Below are positions 7,261 to 10,564 of a DNA stretch of 10,564 nt, piece after piece; within the stretch, counting starts at the first letter, position 1; the number at the start of each line of letters is the position of its first letter. This stretch comes from Smittium culicis. Lineage: Eukaryota; Kickxellomycota; Harpellomycetes; Harpellales; Legeriomycetaceae. The DNA lies in the NCBI GenBank assembly GCA_001970855.1, contig LSSN01002007.1:1-10564 (forward strand). The letters are read 5' to 3'. A program made the position numbers and the translations under genes. The notes beneath the pieces were generated by a model. The model searched no databases. It was not told the DNA's origin and worked only from the letters and a program-made list of their open reading frames with translations.

Positions 7261-10073
7261 CGCCCTTCTCCAGTTGAATAAAATCTTTCTATTTTTTGGG
7301 GAAATTCTTTCAATAATAGGTATTTATTTAATATATAAGGATTAGCGTAATATAAAATAAAAAAGAACTTTTTTTCTACTTTCGTTTGAAATATTATTAT
7401 TTTAAAATTCATCCAAATATTACTATTTGACTGATTTTTAACCATAAATGAGATAATTAGATTTTTTTCCTAATGTATATGTTGAAGTTTCGACCTCATT
7501 CTTACCGATACTTGGGGCTCATAATGAAAGTTTAATATTTTCTTAAAAGTCTTGTTATAGTAGCTAAATAAATGTGAAATAAAGTAGATAGCTTTTATTT
7601 TTATTTTTATTTGACGTGTTAATTATAATTTTAGAGGTAAAATAATAGGAAAATGTGTGATTTGAAAAGAAATTTATTTCAAATTTAGCTAAAATGTTAA
7701 AATTAAAGCAAGTTTTTTTTTTGTTAGTTTGACCAGTTCAAATACTAGTATCAAGTTTTTTTATGTTAATTTGTGATCTTCAAAATTCGATACTTTAATT
7801 AAATTTTGAACTTTATTCAGTTTAAATACCTTTTTTTTCTTTCTGCTTTGTAAACTTTAAGCCTTATTCTTAGTTTTCTAATGATATAATCTTATTGAAA
7901 AAAGTGTATATAACGCATACCTTGTATTAATTTTACAAGTTTTATAAATCTTGTCAAAATAAATCAGAATTATCATATAAATAAGGAACAGAAGAAAAAG
8001 GTATAATTTCTTTTGATTCTGATTGGTGTGCTACAGATGTCAAATCTGAACTTCCACATATAAATATATAAATATTTTCATAAAAAATACTTTATATCAT
8101 CATTTTACGTGGAAATTAATTTTATAAGAATCGTAAGTTCTATAAAAAGTTATTTGTTTTAATCCCTTTAAAATTATTCATAATAAACGAACCCAAAAAA
8201 TTTTTGTGTATAAATTGGATATTTATTACATTTAAGAATATTATAAACTCTGTATAATCAATATTAGTAACTAAAAAGCATCTGAAGTCGTGATAAGTGA
8301 ATAGATAGAAAAAAAAATTTAGAATTTTTTTAGTTTGTTGAAAAAGTATATTTTTATTTTTGATTAGCCTTACTGGATAAATATCTTTGTATAATTCTTA
8401 GCTATACGAAGCTTGAAACTATATGAATATTTTAATTGACTTGTTAGATTCTAGTATCAACATTATTTGGAGTAATTATAGTAGAAAGAGTTTAATTAGC
8501 TCTTAATATTTTGATAAATTATATATTAAAAAATTTTTAAACTTATTTTTCATTTTATTAGCTGCATATTTTTGATTGTGCAGTTTTGAAAATAAATTTT
8601 AAAGATAATATCACATCCACTAAAGGTTTTGATTTTTAATCATACTTTTAATAATATTTTTAATTGTATACTTTTAAACCGATTTTAAACCAAATACAGG
8701 CAGCCATTTAATTTTTTGGGTTACAATATATTTTATATATAGTCCTATAAAATATACTTAAATGAATTTTTTTTTCTGTGAGTACGCTGTTACTTTATAT
8801 TCATTTTATTTTTTCACAAAAGTTACATAGTGTAAATGAAAAAATATTATTCTTCCTTAAAATTGATCATAGCTTATAAATTTTTTTCAAAGAGTATACT
8901 ATTATTTAATATGTATAAATCGTTTTTATATATAAATAACTCTTAAAATTAGTTGAACCTTCCTTAATTCAATGCAATACTGATCTTTACATTAGAAGCT
9001 GGAATTTTAAAAATAAAAAAATTTATGCAACGATAATAGATAATAATATAATAATTTATAATATCGTGATTTTTTCTTTAGCTCATTAATTATGGAATTT
9101 TAACCCGAGCTAAAACATATTATGTAGTCAAATTATAATATACTCGAGATACTCATTCATATTTTTTCAAGAAATTTATATCATTTACATAATATAATTT
9201 CTAAGCTTTTAGCTTGCTATAATAAATTTTTAATGATTATTTATATAATAATTAAATAGTATTAAAGCACTGTATACTAATTAATATTTAAATGAGTATA
9301 TATATTTTTTAGATAAATTTTATAATTTTTAATTAGCTTTTAGTTAAAAATTTTATATTTTCCCATGATATATTCTTTATACATGAATTTTTTACCTTAT
9401 TTAAATGATTTTTTAGGTTTTAAAATTTTTTTATTTCATTTGTTTCTTTTTGATTTCATTAAGTTTTTAAATTAGTTTGTCATCAAAAAATTTTTTAGTA
9501 AACTTTATATATATTGGTACCATTTGAATCAAATTAAAAAAATTCATTTTATCGGCTTTTTTCTTATTAGTTTAATTTATTTTTATAAAACTTATCAATG
9601 ATAAGATACCTATTCAATTATAATTATTCTTAGTTTTCATATTATGAGTGGCTTTCGTTAATTATTTGTTTATTGCTCTTAGTCCTATAATATTTTTAAA
9701 CATTGAAAAATTACGTTCAGTTAAAATTTTTTTTGTTTCCTTTTACATCTGATTTCGTGAAAAATCTTTAAAACTCATATATGTTTTTTATACCCAGAAA
9801 CTACCGATAAATTCTAAATTTTATGTACTTTTTAACTCTTTTTTCGAATTTTCACCAAAATAACCTGTTTTTATATTTGTCATTAATTTTTCTCTTTGAC
9901 GTTTTAATTTAAGACTATTACGTTTTATTCTTTTTTATATCTATAAGATAAAGAATATAATAAAATTTATTTTATTTGAAAAAAGAAAAGAAGATTTAGG
10001 TATACTAATACTAATACTATTAACTTACAAGGGATCTTTATAAGAGTGAAAAATATTATATTATTTAAACAGA

Positions 10074-10115
10074 TTAAACAACAGCTTTTCCGCTAAAGGA
10101 AAAGAAGTTGTTTAA
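10074..10115. repeat. Long hairpin A (16 bp in two stems)
   Basis: TTAAACAAC (10074-10082) pairs perfectly with GTTGTTTAA (10107-10115), and CTTTTCC (10085-10091) with GGAAAAG (10098-10104). A 2x2 internal loop separates the stems and a 6-nt loop (GCTAAA) closes them. It is one of two such hairpins 54 bp apart. Confidence 0.7.
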
Positions 10116-10169
10116 ATAGTTTATTTTTTTGAGTTGTTGATCAACTTTCTATGTGAATTTGGCCAGCGA

Positions 10170-10213
10170 GATTTACAATGGATTGTTGATATTAACAATG
10201 TGCATTGTAAATC
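10170..10213. repeat. Long hairpin B (17 bp in two stems)
   Basis: GATTTACAATG (10170-10180) pairs perfectly with CATTGTAAATC (10203-10213). Inside it ATTGTT (10182-10187) pairs with AACAAT (10194-10199) around a 6-nt loop, with a 1x3 internal loop between the stems. The palindrome GTTGATCAAC (10136-10145) lies between hairpins A and B. Confidence 0.7.
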
Positions 10214-10564
10214 ATGCAGTTGTTCTATTTGTTCTATTTAAGAACGGTTTCTTTCAATATCTTTCTTTAATAAGTTTTAAATAATATGAAGCCTTTATTA
10301 ACTGAAAATATGTTATCATTTTTATTTAAAGCTGAATTATATAAGAACTATTAAAAAACTATTACCTTCTTCCTTTTGCTAGTTATATATTTTTATATAC
10401 TGAAATATTAAAATTTCAATAGATAATTAACTATTATTCTTGAGTAAAATTTTTGTTTTAATAGCCTTGTAATTATACTTTTAATAAGATTATCTATTTT
10501 TGAAATTTAATTGTGTTCATAATTTTTATAGCAAGTTTTTTTATTTTATTAATTAAAAAAATTT
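10214..10564. other. AT-rich right end, nothing recognised
   Basis: No gene, RNA or repeat of note is seen here beyond a duplicated TTGTTCTATT-type 9-mer near 10220-10240 immediately after hairpin B. Confidence 0.5.

Larger units (their letters stand above)
6421..10073. other. Very AT-rich gene-free DNA
   Basis: No coding region, tRNA or recognisable element is seen in this 3.6 kb. Sampled rows near 8041, 8881, 9001 and 9301 have about 17, 13, 12 and 7% GC. Short palindromes occur, for example AGCAGCTGCT at 6679-6688 and ATACTAGTAT near 7744. A TACTAA microsatellite of nearly three copies is at 10003-10019. Confidence 0.6.

Noticed and set aside
7185..7445. 86-codon open frame on the - strand
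   Set aside because: Rich in Lys, Phe, Ile and Asn as expected from AT-rich DNA, with no recognised motif and no promoter or splice context. Its one less biased patch overlaps the hairpin at 7235-7260.
7725..7750. tRNA-like GTTCAAAT sequence
   Set aside because: No acceptor stem, anticodon arm or A box can be placed around it.
10074..10213. H/ACA snoRNA
   Set aside because: The two hairpins are too short and perfect, and neither a clear H box nor an ACA tail at the right distance is seen.

Overview
The window is AT-rich nuclear DNA, most likely from a fungus. It carries one confidently readable protein gene, on the + strand at 3005-5667. Three GT-AG spliceosomal introns (126, 73 and 106 bp), a pyrimidine-rich leader, AATAAA-type 3' signals and the Tps1-like signature SEFTGAAQSLNG all fit a fungus. 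Long gene-poor flanks (about 3 kb upstream, 4.9 kb downstream) argue against a compact yeast genome. The fused synthase plus phosphatase-like architecture on an intact synthase differs from the usual single-domain Tps1 of about 500 residues in Dikarya, so an early-diverging lineage is possible, but I cannot name one.

The gene: joining 3005-3306, 3433-4172, 4246-5264 and 5371-5667 gives one uninterrupted 785-residue protein. Residues 13 to about 475 form a complete trehalose-6-phosphate synthase (GT20) domain with all the substrate-binding residues I know for the family. Residues about 500-785 form a trehalose-phosphate phosphatase (HAD) fold in which motif I has lost its nucleophilic Asp (Tyr509 instead), the motif III Lys is missing, and motif IV is rewritten. 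The fold signatures between these motifs remain. The protein is predicted to make trehalose 6-phosphate and carry a pseudophosphatase tail. A separate phosphatase would have to finish trehalose synthesis.

Upstream (1-3004) there is no confident gene. I see a 36-bp tandem repeat inside an 82-codon open frame (1582-1830), a cluster of ATTGG (inverted CCAAT) pentamers at 1623-1886, a GC-richer stretch around 2000-2300 that may be decayed coding DNA, a TATAAATA box at 2782, and an AG-free, strongly C-over-G leader with a 22-codon upstream ORF (2872-2940).

Downstream (5668-10564) poly(A) signals follow the stop codon. The sequence is otherwise non-coding and becomes extremely AT-rich towards the right end. 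Exceptions are a 40% GC island at about 6096-6420 with several short hairpins and an Sm-site-like sequence, a degenerate 45-bp-period repeat near 7074-7149, a compact hairpin at 7235-7260, and a striking pair of long hairpins at 10074-10115 and 10170-10213. I did not find rRNA, tRNA, CRISPR, an intact mobile element or a recognisable defence or biosynthetic cluster.
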